Source of the DNA: Chloroflexota bacterium
GTDB lineage: Bacteria > Chloroflexota > UBA6077 > FW602-bin22 > JAMCVK01
Direction of reading: 5' to 3'
DNA length: 64,000 nt
Assembly (NCBI GenBank): GCA_023475225.1
Contig: JAMCVK010000039.1
Coordinates: 1-64,000 of the forward strand
Shown here: positions 35,999 through 45,329 of the stretch, in pieces
Layout of the letters: each line of letters opens with the position of its first letter
Numbering within the stretch: the first letter of the stretch is position 1
The notes under the pieces: model-generated
What the model saw: only the letters and a program-made list of their open reading frames with translations
The model's database searches: none
Told to the model about the DNA's origin: nothing
Position numbers and translations under genes: made by a program

Positions 35999-37759
35999 TT
36001 GTTAATTGAATTAGATATTAAGAACTTTGCCATCATTGATCATCTCTCCCTATCCTTCGCGGCGGGTTTAAACTCTTTTAGCGGGGAGACTGGTGCGGGA
36101 AAATCGATCGTGGTTGACGCCATTAGCGCTCTATTAGGTGGAAGATGGGGTACCGAGTTTGTGCGGAGTGGAGCGGAGCAGGCCCGGATCGAGGGCATTT
36201 TCGATCTGCCGGAGGGAGAAGTCTGTCTGACTGTAGGGTCCTTGCTACGGGATCTCGGTCTGGGTGGCGAGGGAGATGACGTGTTGATCTTGACCCGCGA
36301 AATAGCGTGCATCGGGCGCAGTGTGGCGCGTATAAATGGCCGACCTGTGTCGATTGGTGTCTTGCAAGAGGTGGGGCGTTGGCTAGTTGATATCAACACT
36401 CAGAGCGAGCATCTCTCTCTTCTACGGGTGCCTTATCACCTGGAGCTGCTTGATAAGTATGCTGGCTTAACTGATCTGAGAAGAGATTTGTCCAATAAGG
36501 TAGCTGCCCTGCGGCAAACAAGACAGGGGATACAGGCGCTGGTTGGAGATGAGCGCGAGCTGGCCAGACGGATCGATCTATTGCAGTTTCAGATCGCTGA
36601 GATAAGGGCAGCGCAGTTGCAGCCGGGTGAGGAGGAAGAACTAAAAAGGGAGCAAACGATATTGAGTAATGCCGAGCGTCTGATATTGGCGGCCGATTCA
36701 GCTTACGGCATGCTTTACGAGGGAGAAGAGCAACAGAGATCGGTGATCGACTTGCTGGGAACGGCGGCAGCTAAGGTATCTGAGATAAGTAACATCGATC
36801 CGCAGCTCAGCACACAGCGGCAGACACTGGAAGATTTGACCTGGCAGGTACAGGACCTGGCCAGGACATTACGAACTTATCGGGACAGCCTTGGGTACGA
36901 TCGCAGCCGCCTGGACATTGTGGAGGAACGCTTAAATCTTATCTACAACCTTAAACGTAAATATGGTAATTCTGTTGAAGAGATACTACAGTTTGCGGAG
37001 CGCGCCGCCGCAGAATTGGAGGGTATTTCAGGGAGGGAGGAGCGCCTCGCTCAGCTGAGAGAACAGGAAAGGGAGCTGTTGCAAAAGATTGGAGAGCTAT
37101 CCTGGCGGTTGTCCCTCGCCCGTCGGGAGGCGGCCTCCCGCCTCGCGCCGCTTGTAGAGCAAGAATTGGCTGACCTGAATATGAGCAGGGCGCGTTTTGC
37201 TGTTTCTATCGAGCAGGTGCCTGCCGCTGATGGTATCTCCGTTGAGGGCAGTCCGACCTACGCCTTTATGGCCACGGGGATTGATCGAGTCGAATTCTTG
37301 ATCGCGCCGAACCCTGGCGAGCCGTTAAAACCTTTGATTAAAATTGCTTCAGGTGGAGAAACAGCACGGGTCATGCTGGCCCTAAAGACGATCTTGGCCT
37401 CTGTTGACAGTGTGCCTACGCTCGTCTTCGATGAGATTGACATAGGTATTGGAGGACGGAGCGGGCGTATAATCGGCCAAAAGCTGGCGAATCTCGGTCG
37501 CTATCGCCAGGTAATCTGTATTACGCATCTCCCCCAGATTGCCTGCTTTGGGGATGCCCATTATAATGTCAGCAAAGAGATCGTGGCCGACCGAGCGGTA
37601 GCGCAGGTATGTTTGCTCTCTGAGGAGGAGCGCATCGAGGAGATGGCCACTATGCTTGGAGCGACGAAGGGTAGCGAGTCAGCTCGGCGCAGCGCTACGG
37701 ATCTTTTGGAGGAAGCACGGCGTTGGAAACAGGCGGAGCAGGTGAAGGTTACAGCGTGA
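35999..37759 (+). CDS. recN: DNA repair protein RecN
   Basis: A 586-residue SMC-like ATPase acting in double-strand break repair. Walker A is SGETGAGKSIVVDAI near residue 28; long coiled-coil segments run from about 155 to 370; the signature SGGETARVMLALKTIL and Walker B LVFDEIDIGIGG complete the split ATPase, followed by the ITHLPQIACFGD His loop. It starts with TTG after AGGAA. No obvious LexA box was seen in the 50-base gap before it. Confidence 0.96.
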   Translation: MLIELDIKNFAIIDHLSLSFAAGLNSFSGETGAGKSIVVDAISALLGGRWGTEFVRSGAEQARIEGIFDLPEGEVCLTVGSLLRDLGLGGEGDDVLILTREIACIGRSVARINGRPVSIGVLQEVGRWLVDINTQSEHLSLLRVPYHLELLDKYAGLTDLRRDLSNKVAALRQTRQGIQALVGDERELARRIDLLQFQIAEIRAAQLQPGEEEELKREQTILSNAERLILAADSAYGMLYEGEEQQRSVIDLLGTAAAKVSEISNIDPQLSTQRQTLEDLTWQVQDLARTLRTYRDSLGYDRSRLDIVEERLNLIYNLKRKYGNSVEEILQFAERAAAELEGISGREERLAQLREQERELLQKIGELSWRLSLARREAASRLAPLVEQELADLNMSRARFAVSIEQVPAADGISVEGSPTYAFMATGIDRVEFLIAPNPGEPLKPLIKIASGGETARVMLALKTILASVDSVPTLVFDEIDIGIGGRSGRIIGQKLANLGRYRQVICITHLPQIACFGDAHYNVSKEIVADRAVAQVCLLSEEERIEEMATMLGATKGSESARRSATDLLEEARRWKQAEQVKVTA

Positions 37760-37770
37760 TGGGGTGTGTC

Positions 37771-38232
37771 ATGGAGCTACGGAAGGCGAAGATCGAGGAT
37801 GTAAGGAGCATCCACGAGTTAGTGAATTACTTTGCTGATCAAGGACAGATGCTTCACCGCTCCCTGGCCGAGATCTACGAAAACTTGAGAGATTTTATGG
37901 TGGCCATCCATGATGGCCAGATCCTGGCCTGCTGTTCTTTGCATATAATTTGGGAGGATCTTGTTGAGATCAGGGCTTTGGCTGTGCACCAGGATTATCA
38001 GGGAGAGGGGGTTGGGGCCGACCTTGTCCAGGCATGCCTATGTGAAGCACGGGAGATGGGCTTCAAGACTGTATCGACTCTGACCTTGAAGCCTGAATTC
38101 TTTGAGAAGTTGGGTTTTAAACGGATCGACCTCGCTGCTCTGCCCCGCAAGATGTGGGGAGAATGTTTTCGCTGTCCCAAGTTTCCGAACTGTGATGAGG
38201 TGCCTTTGGTATATGAGCTCACGAACTCCTGA
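37771..38232 (+). CDS. Short ArgA-like N-acetyltransferase (GNAT)
   Basis: A 153-residue stand-alone GNAT domain closely matching the short N-acetylglutamate synthase pattern: MELRKAKIEDVRSIHELVNY, LHIIWEDLVEIRALAVHQDY, QGEGVGADLVQACLCEARE (acetyl-CoA loop), and the C-terminal CFRCPKFPNCDEVPLVY cysteine segment. Such proteins make N-acetylglutamate, the first step of arginine synthesis. ATG 37759, overlapping the recN stop, is an alternative start. It sits where other bacteria keep argR beside recN, hinting at an old arginine link. Confidence 0.83.
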   Translation: MELRKAKIEDVRSIHELVNYFADQGQMLHRSLAEIYENLRDFMVAIHDGQILACCSLHIIWEDLVEIRALAVHQDYQGEGVGADLVQACLCEAREMGFKTVSTLTLKPEFFEKLGFKRIDLAALPRKMWGECFRCPKFPNCDEVPLVYELTNS

Positions 38233-38242
38233 CCGTGCTCCT

Positions 38243-38800
38243 ATGGATGAGCAGGCTGGTAAGGAATTGGTTATTGGCAGTGAACGGATCTACAGTGGGC
38301 GCATTTTGAATCTGCGTGTAGACACGGTTCGCTTGCCCAGTGGACACACCGCTAAGCGCGAGGTTGTTGAGCATCGCGGTTCCGTAGGCATCGTGGCCTT
38401 GGATGCGGATGAAAACATCCTACTGGTCAGGCAATATCGTCATCCAGTAGGTCGGGTGTTGTTAGAGATACCGGCCGGCACATTGGAGGAGGATGAAGAT
38501 ATCGAGCAGTGTGTGCGGCGTGAGTTGCAGGAGGAAACGGGGTATCAAGCCGGTAGAATCGAGCGTCTTCTTGACTTCTATCCCACGCCTGGTTTTTGTA
38601 GCGAGTATCTCCATATCTATTTGGCTAAGGACCTTAGGCTCGGCAAGCCCGTTTTGGAAGAAGATGAGCGCGTCGAACTGGCCAAATTGCCGCTGAAAAG
38701 GGCCCTCGAACTGTTGCGCGATGGCTGTATTTATGATGGCAAGACCATCATCGGGCTGTTGGCGTTGGACGCGCAGTATGCCCAACTCAGGTATGGTTAA
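38243..38800 (+). CDS. Nudix hydrolase, ADP-ribose pyrophosphatase type
   Basis: A 185-residue Nudix enzyme. The Nudix box GTLEEDEDIEQCVRRELQEETGY is complete and the preceding VRQYRHPVGRVLLEIPAG is the hallmark of the NudF/ADP-ribose pyrophosphatase group, which cleaves ADP-ribose to AMP and ribose-5-phosphate. ATG 38243 follows the acetyltransferase by 10 bases. It belongs to the end of the recN operon. Confidence 0.9.
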   Translation: MDEQAGKELVIGSERIYSGRILNLRVDTVRLPSGHTAKREVVEHRGSVGIVALDADENILLVRQYRHPVGRVLLEIPAGTLEEDEDIEQCVRRELQEETGYQAGRIERLLDFYPTPGFCSEYLHIYLAKDLRLGKPVLEEDERVELAKLPLKRALELLRDGCIYDGKTIIGLLALDAQYAQLRYG

Positions 38801-38826
38801 ATAACTGCCTTGGTTAGGGGTCGGTA

Positions 38827-39288
38827 GTGAGCAAATTGAAAACAGTAAGAGCCGTTTCCGCTGGAGGAGTTGCCTTTCGTCAAGACGGAGAGATACAGAT
38901 AGTTCTAGTGGGACGGAATGAGCCGAGAACATGGGGTTTGCCGAAAGGAACACCTCGGCAAGGTGAGAGCTTGGAGGAGACGGCTCTGCGAGAAGTATCC
39001 GAAGAGACTGGTCTGGTTGTTCGTCTTCTTGAACCTATTGGGGAGATTGAATACTGGTTTGTCCTGAAAGGGCATCGTTTTCACAAGACGGTTTATTTCT
39101 TTCTAATGGAAGTGACCGGTGGCGATATTTCCAGACATGACCCTGAGTATGATCTCGTCGAATGGTTCTCTGCACAAGATGCTCTGCAGCAATTAACTTA
39201 TGCCAATGAGTCCGGAATAGTGCAACGTGCACTAGAGCTCATCGGGAGATATGCAACAGGAGGCATAGCCTCCCGTAGCTCTCAGTAG
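38827..39288 (+). CDS. Nudix hydrolase, MutT/Ap4A hydrolase type
   Basis: A 153-residue Nudix protein. AVSAGGVAFR at the start and the box GTPRQGESLEETALREVSEETG, with WGLPKGTP before it, resemble diadenosine tetraphosphate hydrolases (MutT/NudA type). GTG 38827 lies 26 bases after the ADP-ribose pyrophosphatase. It would clear dinucleoside polyphosphates or oxidised nucleotides. Confidence 0.88.
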   Translation: MSKLKTVRAVSAGGVAFRQDGEIQIVLVGRNEPRTWGLPKGTPRQGESLEETALREVSEETGLVVRLLEPIGEIEYWFVLKGHRFHKTVYFFLMEVTGGDISRHDPEYDLVEWFSAQDALQQLTYANESGIVQRALELIGRYATGGIASRSSQ

Positions 39289-39428
39289 TCATGATCGCGG
39301 TATCAACACAAGATAAGCGGCTTCGCTGGTCTGATATATAAGAGCGGCGGGCGTGCCGCCTTTCTTTCGTTAGTCTCTAACTCATCAGCCATATTTCAGC
39401 GTGTCTCAATGCAGGAGGAGGGTTTTTT

Positions 39429-40178
39429 GTGCCGAAAACATCTATCGTAATCAGATCCAAAAATGAAGAATCTTATATCGGCCAAACTCTAGGCGCTATT
39501 TTTGAGCAGGACGAACAGGATTTCGAAGTCATTATTGTAGATTCTGGATCCAGAGATAAGACCTTGGAGATCGCCAGCAGCTACCCAGTCAAGATCATTC
39601 GTATTAGAGAAACGATTTTTACTTATGGCCGAGCGCTGAATATTGGCATCAGGAACTCAACGGGCGACTTCATCGTTAGTCTCAGTGCGCATGCCTTACC
39701 GACCGATGGACAGTGGTTGAGACATTTACTGGCTGCCTTCGCTGATCTGACGGTAGCGGGCGTCTATGGCCGTCACGTGCCACGGGCCAACGCCACCAAG
39801 CTGGAGGTGTGGGGGATGCATTGGGGTGGCACCATAGACGGACAGAGAAGGCGACAAACGCGAGATTTCAGATTCTCGAACGCTAATGGTGCTATCAGAC
39901 GGCAGATTTGGGAATTTATTCCTTTTGATGAGAGTTTGAGTGGTGGCGAGGATTTTGTTTGGGCTAAGCAGGTTCAGGATCTGGGCTATGCCATCGTCTA
40001 CGAGCCAGCAGCGGCTGTGTATCATTCGCACGGTGAGGGGTTCTGGCGGTTAATGCGCAGACAAGTACAGGATAAGCCTGTTTTATTGAGGCTCTATCTA
40101 GGTCTGGAGTCATCTCATTGGAGGAGAATGGCGAAGAGGCCCCTGGATAGCGCCCCAGGGATGCGCACGAGACGGTAA
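39429..40178 (+). CDS. Family 2 glycosyltransferase
   Basis: A 249-residue GT-A fold enzyme. The nucleotide-sugar domain begins TSIVIRSKNEESYIGQTLGA, with DSGSRDKTLEIA, and the second half carries FSNANGAIRRQIWEFIPFDE and GGEDFVWAKQV (the ED catalytic pair). There is no membrane anchor. A strong GGAGGAGGG precedes GTG 39429. Probably rhamnosyl- or galactosyl-transfer to a surface glycan; acceptor unknown. Confidence 0.9.
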   Translation: MPKTSIVIRSKNEESYIGQTLGAIFEQDEQDFEVIIVDSGSRDKTLEIASSYPVKIIRIRETIFTYGRALNIGIRNSTGDFIVSLSAHALPTDGQWLRHLLAAFADLTVAGVYGRHVPRANATKLEVWGMHWGGTIDGQRRRQTRDFRFSNANGAIRRQIWEFIPFDESLSGGEDFVWAKQVQDLGYAIVYEPAAAVYHSHGEGFWRLMRRQVQDKPVLLRLYLGLESSHWRRMAKRPLDSAPGMRTRR

Positions 40179-40342
40179 GGATGGGTTTTCAACGTTCGAC
40201 TCTGGTGGCATGTTCCCTGAAAGACCTATTCTTTCTCCATCAATCATCTTTCAGACTGGCGGCTACCTTGACACCATGTCTGGGCGTGCTAGAATGAGGG
40301 CAGCGATGGACGGGCACCTAGTAGCAGAAATCGAAGGGAAAA

Positions 40343-40849
40343 ATGGAAGAGGCTACCTACCGTATCAGATTGGCGACATTAGAAGATATCGAGGACATCA
40401 AGAAAGAGATACACTGTACCTTGGCCAGCCCAGAGGGCAAGGTGCTGCGGAAACACTACGAAGGTGCTGTCCTTCGCAGAGAGATGCTGGTATTGGAGCG
40501 CTATGATCCTAAAGAACGAGGGTGCAAGGTCAATGGCTTCCTGGAGTGGCGTACGCGGGTGGATGGTACGGTGGCCATCAAGGATGCTGGTTCGGTGGGT
40601 GATGAGCCTCATCCGGTCATAATTAAGCGTCTTGTCCGAGAGTTGCTTCATCTATTTTGGCCTCCGGCGGTGACGGTCAAGATCAGATCAGACCTCACCG
40701 CTTGGAATAATATCTTTCAGGAATTACCAGGTTTCCATCTGGAGGGAAGCGAGTACTCACGCCCCTACTGGAAGAACATTTGGACTAGGTCTGGGGAGGT
40801 GGAGGAGCGCTTCATTGAGAGACGGCCCCGGGGGCAACAGCGACGTTAG
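40343..40849 (+). CDS. Uncharacterised protein with GNAT-like N-terminus
   Basis: A 168-residue protein I do not recognise. YRIRLATLEDIEDIKKEI at the start is typical of acetyltransferase folds, but no clear acetyl-CoA loop (QxxGxG/A) can be seen. The middle (VKIRSDLTAWNNIFQELPGF) recalls the last strands of GNAT proteins, where substrate-side residues sit. The C-terminus is very basic. AAGGGA precedes the start. It stands alone between a glycosyltransferase and yifB. Confidence 0.6.
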   Translation: MEEATYRIRLATLEDIEDIKKEIHCTLASPEGKVLRKHYEGAVLRREMLVLERYDPKERGCKVNGFLEWRTRVDGTVAIKDAGSVGDEPHPVIIKRLVRELLHLFWPPAVTVKIRSDLTAWNNIFQELPGFHLEGSEYSRPYWKNIWTRSGEVEERFIERRPRGQQRR

Positions 40850-40940
40850 GATGCTCTTCAGAGTGATCGGCTCCGCTGAGATAACTTGTTCTTCTCTCCT
40901 CTCAAAACTATATATCCAGTTTGTGGGAGGTTAGCCGGCT

Positions 40941-42458
40941 GTGCTCGCCAGAGCCCTGACTTGTGCTGTGGTTGGCCTGGAGGGTGCCATCGTTGAGGTT
41001 GAGGTAGATATCGCGCAAGGACTGCCGGCATTTACAATAGTAGGGCTGCCGGACACAGCTGTTCAGGAAGCAAAGGAGCGTGTGCGGGCAGCGATCAAAA
41101 ATTCAGGCTGTCTTTTTCCTCTCAAACGCATCACGGTGAACTTAGCCCCCGCCGATCTGAAAAAAGAGGGTCCAGCTTACGATCTACCGATAGCGATCGG
41201 TATTTTATTAGCCTCTGAACAGGTCCCTCTCGAAGCCACTGGGCAGCTCTTCTTGGGTGAACTCTCGTTAGATGGTACCTTACGTCATACCACTGGCATC
41301 TTACCGATGGTTTCCTTTGCCCAGGAGCGAGACGTCACCCAGGTCTTCGTCCCGGCGATTAACGCCAAAGAGTCCTCTTTAGTAGATGGTATTCGGATCA
41401 TCCCCGTACAGACCCTAGCTGAGCTGGTCGATCACCTGCGCAATGAGAGAGTCATCCCCGCCTATGAGCCTGATGATCATCTACTGGAATGGAGTGATAT
41501 CGTCGCCGGCGATCTTACGCACATTAAAGGGCAGGAGCATGCGAAGCGGGCCCTGGAGGTGGCGGCGGCGGGTGGACACAATGTTATGATGAGCGGCCCT
41601 CCGGGTGCAGGAAAGACGCTTCTGGCGCGGGCCTTGCCCTCTATCCTGCCCAGGATGGATATCAGAGAGTCTCTTGAGGTAACAAAAATATACAGTGTGG
41701 CTGGTTTATTACCGGCAGACACGCCCCTTATTAGGCAACGCCCCTTCCGTGCTCCTCATCATACGATCAGTCATGCTGGGTTAGTGGGGGGCGGGCGTTG
41801 GCCAAGGCCGGGGGAGATCAGTCTAGCCCATCGTGGGGTTCTCTTCCTGGACGAGTTGCCCGAGTTTGGGCAGCACGTATTGGAGGTGTTGCGCCAGCCT
41901 CTGGAAGATGGGGTGGTGACCATTAGTCGAGCGCAGGGGACGGTCAGCTTCCCGACTAAATTTATGCTTGTGGCCGCGATGAATCCCTGCCCATGTGGCT
42001 ATTATGGTGATCCGGTCAAGGAGTGTACCTGTAGCGAGGCGACCGTCAGCCGCTATCAGCGGCGTATCTCCGGTCCCTTGCTGGATCGCATTGACATCCA
42101 TGTGGAAGTGCCCCGCGTCGAATACGAAAAACTGGCCGATGAGCGTTTGGGGGAGCCTTCGGAGCGGGTGAGGGAAAGGGTGGAAGCAGCCCGAGAGATT
42201 CAGCGATGGCGGTTCAAGGACACCAGGCTTACCTGCAATGCCGAGATGGGGCCGGGGGAGGTACGGGAGCTCTGTCGGATGGAAGCAGGCGCCCAAGGGA
42301 TACTGCGGGCGGCCATGAACCAGTTGCATCTATCAGCGCGGGGTTATCATCGGGTGTTGAAGCTGGCCCGAACGATCGCAGACCTGGCCGGGGCAGAGAC
42401 CATCTCCGCAGCTCACCTTGCCGAGGCTGTACAATACCGGCCGAGAGGAAGAGGGTAG
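40941..42458 (+). CDS. comM: YifB/ComM-family magnesium-chelatase-like ATPase
   Basis: A 505-residue AAA+ protein of the YifB/ComM family. The N-terminal domain (IVGLPDTAVQEAKERVRAA, NLAPADLKKEGPAYDLPIAI) is family specific; Walker A is SGPPGAGKTLLARALP, Walker B LFLDELPEF, and a four-Cys segment CPCGYYGDPVKECTC follows. The C-terminal helical domain ends RGYHRVLKLARTIADL. ComM homologues are helicases that assist branch migration in natural transformation. GTG 40941 has a GGAGG site. Confidence 0.95.
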   Translation: MLARALTCAVVGLEGAIVEVEVDIAQGLPAFTIVGLPDTAVQEAKERVRAAIKNSGCLFPLKRITVNLAPADLKKEGPAYDLPIAIGILLASEQVPLEATGQLFLGELSLDGTLRHTTGILPMVSFAQERDVTQVFVPAINAKESSLVDGIRIIPVQTLAELVDHLRNERVIPAYEPDDHLLEWSDIVAGDLTHIKGQEHAKRALEVAAAGGHNVMMSGPPGAGKTLLARALPSILPRMDIRESLEVTKIYSVAGLLPADTPLIRQRPFRAPHHTISHAGLVGGGRWPRPGEISLAHRGVLFLDELPEFGQHVLEVLRQPLEDGVVTISRAQGTVSFPTKFMLVAAMNPCPCGYYGDPVKECTCSEATVSRYQRRISGPLLDRIDIHVEVPRVEYEKLADERLGEPSERVRERVEAAREIQRWRFKDTRLTCNAEMGPGEVRELCRMEAGAQGILRAAMNQLHLSARGYHRVLKLARTIADLAGAETISAAHLAEAVQYRPRGRG

Positions 42459-42521
42459 GGACACCGGCCTAATGACCTGCCCATGACCAATCATTGAGAG
42501 CGATAAAAGTGGGAGGAGTCT

Positions 42522-43901
42522 TTGGATACGCTTATTAGGAATGGACTTATAGTCACAGCCAGCGAATGTTATACAGGTGATATCGCTATCGAGGCCGGTA
42601 AGATCGTCCAAATAGGTACTGGACTGGAAGGGGCAGATGAGATCATCGATGCCACTGGGAAGTATGTTTTTCCTGGGGCTATAGATGTCCACGTCCATCT
42701 GGAGATGCCTAGTGGTGCTCTGGTCACCAGTGATGACTTTTTCAGCGGCACCGTCGCTGCGGCCCACGGTGGAACGACCTGTATCATCGACTTCGCCACG
42801 CAGGAAAGAGGCAAGCCGCTCTCTCAGGCCATCGCGACACGTCGGGCTGTCGCCGATTCGAAGACCGTGATCGATTATGCTCTTCATCTGGAAATCATCG
42901 AGGTCAATGAGCGGGTATTGGCGGAGATCAACGAATTAGTAAAGTCTGGTTATCCCAGCTTCAAGCTCTACATGGCCTACGAAGAGATCATGTTGCAACA
43001 GGATGACTTGCTGAGCGTCTTAAACCAGCTGGCTGAGTCTGGCGGTATACCGATGGTGCATACAGAGAATGCCTGGTATATCAGGCAGAAGGTGCGCCGT
43101 CTATTAAGTAAGGGCAAGACGGCCACCGCTTATCATCCGCTCAGCAGACCGCCAGAGGGCGAGGCTGAGGCCGCTGGCCGCATCATCCTGGCTGGTGAAC
43201 TGGTGGGTTGCCCAGTCTACATCGCCCACGTGTCTTGCTCTGAAACGTTAGCCAAAATCACTGCGGCGCAGCATAATGGATTAATGGTTTTTGCCGAAAC
43301 CTGTCCCCAGTACCTGCTCCTTTCCAGTGCTTGCTTTGACGAACCGGAGCCAGAGCGCTACGTTTGCTCTCCCCCTTTGCGGGACCCTTCACATCAGGAG
43401 CACCTTTGGCCAGGCCTGGCCAGGGGCAATCTGCAAGTGGTCTCCACTGACCATTGTTCCTGGTGGCTGCGCGGGCAAAAGGACCAGGCGGAGAATTTCA
43501 CCCAGATACCCGGTGGATTGCCGGGCATCGAGACCAGATTGCCCTTGCTATATACCTTTGGGGTTAGAACCGGCCACCTCTCCCTCAATAGGCTGGCAGC
43601 CGTTACCTCGACAAACCCGGCCAAAATCTTCGGCCTTTTTCCCCAGAAAGGCACGATCATGCCTGGGAGCGATGCTGATTTAGTGATCTTTGATCCGCAT
43701 AGGGAGGTACGACTTACGGCGGAGAGTCTACATCAGAGGGTAGACCATAACCCTTATGCCCATCTGACCGTCAGGGGTTATCCGTCTGTGACCCTCTCCC
43801 GTGGACGGGTCATCGTCCGCGATGGCCACTTTCTGGGCGAGCCAGGAATGGGACGCTTCCTTTTGCGTCAACCCTTTGAGCATGGGCTCACCCTACTGTA
43901 G
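42522..43901 (+). CDS. hydA: Dihydropyrimidinase / D-hydantoinase
   Basis: A 459-residue cyclic amidase of the amidohydrolase superfamily, opening dihydropyrimidine or hydantoin rings. Metal motif DVHVHLEMPSG, the carbamylated lysine in FKLYMAYE, His residues in MVHTEN and HVSC, the ETCPQYLLL block and the catalytic Asp in STDHCSW match the family. TTG 42522 follows GGGAGGAG. Together with the distant M20 hydrolase and molybdenum hydroxylase it would support purine or pyrimidine breakdown, though it is not in the same operon. Confidence 0.9.
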   Translation: MDTLIRNGLIVTASECYTGDIAIEAGKIVQIGTGLEGADEIIDATGKYVFPGAIDVHVHLEMPSGALVTSDDFFSGTVAAAHGGTTCIIDFATQERGKPLSQAIATRRAVADSKTVIDYALHLEIIEVNERVLAEINELVKSGYPSFKLYMAYEEIMLQQDDLLSVLNQLAESGGIPMVHTENAWYIRQKVRRLLSKGKTATAYHPLSRPPEGEAEAAGRIILAGELVGCPVYIAHVSCSETLAKITAAQHNGLMVFAETCPQYLLLSSACFDEPEPERYVCSPPLRDPSHQEHLWPGLARGNLQVVSTDHCSWWLRGQKDQAENFTQIPGGLPGIETRLPLLYTFGVRTGHLSLNRLAAVTSTNPAKIFGLFPQKGTIMPGSDADLVIFDPHREVRLTAESLHQRVDHNPYAHLTVRGYPSVTLSRGRVIVRDGHFLGEPGMGRFLLRQPFEHGLTLL

Positions 43902-43920
43902 CATACGAAGGAGAATAACC

Positions 43921-44595
43921 TTGTATAAGATTGCCCCATCAATTCTCTCGGCTGACTTCAGCCGCCTAGGCGAGCAGGTTGAGGAGGTGCAGAAAGCCGG
44001 TATAGATCGTATCCATGTCGACGTGATGGATGGCGTATTCGTGCCTAACATTACGATCGGGCCGTCGGTGCTCAAGAGTATCCGTTCCCTGGTTAAGGTA
44101 CCCCTTGATGTGCACCTTATGATAACCGCGCCAGAGCGTTTCCTGGAGAGCTTCGTTGCGGCCGGAGCAGCGATGTTGACCGTCCATTACGAGGCCTGTC
44201 CTCATCTTCACCGCGTTGTCCAGATGATCAGATCGTTAGGAGCCAAGCCTGGCGTCTCCCTGAATCCAGCGACACCGGTCGACCATCTAAGCGAGATAAT
44301 AGAACATGTGGACCTCGTTCTTCTGATGAGCGTAAACCCTGGTTTTGGGGGACAATCTTTTATCCCCAGCTCCATCCTGAAGATAGAGAGGTTGCACACG
44401 CTGATCTCTGAGAGAGGTCTGAGCGTGGAGATCGCTGTTGATGGGGGCATAAACAAGGAGACAGCACCTAGGGTTGCGGCGGCAGGAGCCAATGTTTTAG
44501 TGGCCGGATCGGCCATTTTCCATCACAAGCGTGGCATTATTTATGCCATTGAGGAATTACGTGAAGGTTTAAGAGGGATAGGGTGTAAATCGTGA
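43921..44595 (+). CDS. rpe: Ribulose-phosphate 3-epimerase
   Basis: A 224-residue TIM-barrel enzyme interconverting ribulose-5- and xylulose-5-phosphate. Catalytic motifs APSILSADF, HVDVMDGVFVPNIT, DVHLMI, VNPGFGGQSF and AVDGGINKET are all present. TTG 43921 is chosen because AAGGAG (43908-43913) lies seven bases before; the longer frame overlaps the hydantoinase. It precedes the rpmB-asp23-fakA group, an order also known in Firmicutes. Confidence 0.96.
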   Translation: MYKIAPSILSADFSRLGEQVEEVQKAGIDRIHVDVMDGVFVPNITIGPSVLKSIRSLVKVPLDVHLMITAPERFLESFVAAGAAMLTVHYEACPHLHRVVQMIRSLGAKPGVSLNPATPVDHLSEIIEHVDLVLLMSVNPGFGGQSFIPSSILKIERLHTLISERGLSVEIAVDGGINKETAPRVAAAGANVLVAGSAIFHHKRGIIYAIEELREGLRGIGCKS

Positions 44596-44998
44596 TAGGC
44601 ATCCAGCATACCAAAGACCGTGTAACAAGCTGGCTGCGTTGGAGCGGGCGAGGGCTAGGGCTGCTGGCGGGGGCTTCTTCTTAGTTTTCGCCATCGGCGA
44701 GGACACCACCGAAGGTGCGACACCGGGAGTGCTACTGCTCCTCCTGGGTCTGGCGGTACTGGGTGTCCTCACTGCCTGGCGCTGGGAGGGGATTGGCGGG
44801 ATGGTGACGGTGGTTGGCGCCATTGCGCTGGGCACCTTCGTCTATACAGTGGCCTGGCGTAATAAGATTCTCGCCGCGCTGATCTACAGTCTACCCTTCC
44901 TTAGCCCTGGTATCCTCCTCCTGATATGCTGGTGGAGAACAAGAACATTGACGGGTCGCCTAAAAAGCGCCGTCAAGCAGAAACTTTCTTACCGGTGA
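44592..44998 (+). pseudogene. Small membrane protein with apparent frameshift at a G run
   Basis: From GTG 44592 (overlapping the rpe stop) one frame encodes ...SWLRWSGRGLGLLAGASS and stops. The next frame, from about 44668, continues as GFFLVFAIGEDTTEG and then three or four hydrophobic segments to 44998. Joining them gives a natural sequence, RGLGLLAG-GFFLVFAIGE, like small DUF7670-type membrane proteins. The break lies at five G bases (44669-44673); one more G would restore the frame. A sequencing error, a recent mutation or slippage are all possible. TTG 44639 could also start the second frame alone. Confidence 0.55.
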
Positions 44999-45010
44999 GT
45001 GGTAGTTCTC

Positions 45011-45226
45011 TCAGCGCGCTGCTTTCCGCTGTGTTCGCAAGCAGCGTGTACAGACATGCATCCTTCTTGTTTCGCCATCGATCTGTAACAGGGCTTTCTG
45101 GATATTGGCCTTGAAGGTTCTGCTTGTTTTTGGAGCTCGTCTGGCCCATCGTCCGGATGCCTTATGACGGATATGACGACCAAAGGTGGTTCCCTTCCCA
45201 CAGATTTCACACTTAGCCACTCGCAT
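45011..45226 (-). CDS. rpmB: 50S ribosomal protein L28
   Basis: A 71-residue basic protein: KCEICGKGTTFGRHIRH at the start, KANIQKALLQIDGETRRMHV in the middle and CTRCLRTQRK at the end match L28, including the two CxxC pairs of the zinc-binding (C+) form. GGAGA precedes the ATG. It is read opposite to its neighbours, as in Bacillus, where rpmB also lies between rpe and the asp23-like gene. Confidence 0.95.
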   Translation of the reverse strand: MRVAKCEICGKGTTFGRHIRHKASGRWARRAPKTSRTFKANIQKALLQIDGETRRMHVCTRCLRTQRKAAR

Positions 45227-45275
45227 TCTCTCCTTTGACGAGGTCGGTTGTTTTCGGTATGATGTAAGTGGGCTA

Positions 45276-45305
45276 ATGATAGCATAAGAGCGTAGGGATT
45301 AGCAA
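45276..45305 (-). promoter_or_regulatory. Possible rpmB promoter
   Basis: On the minus strand TTGCTA (45300-45305) and TATCAT (45276-45281) are 18 bases apart, about 50 bases before the rpmB start. Match to consensus is moderate. Confidence 0.4.
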
Positions 45306-45329
45306 GGGTCGTAAAGTTGTAGGAGAGGA

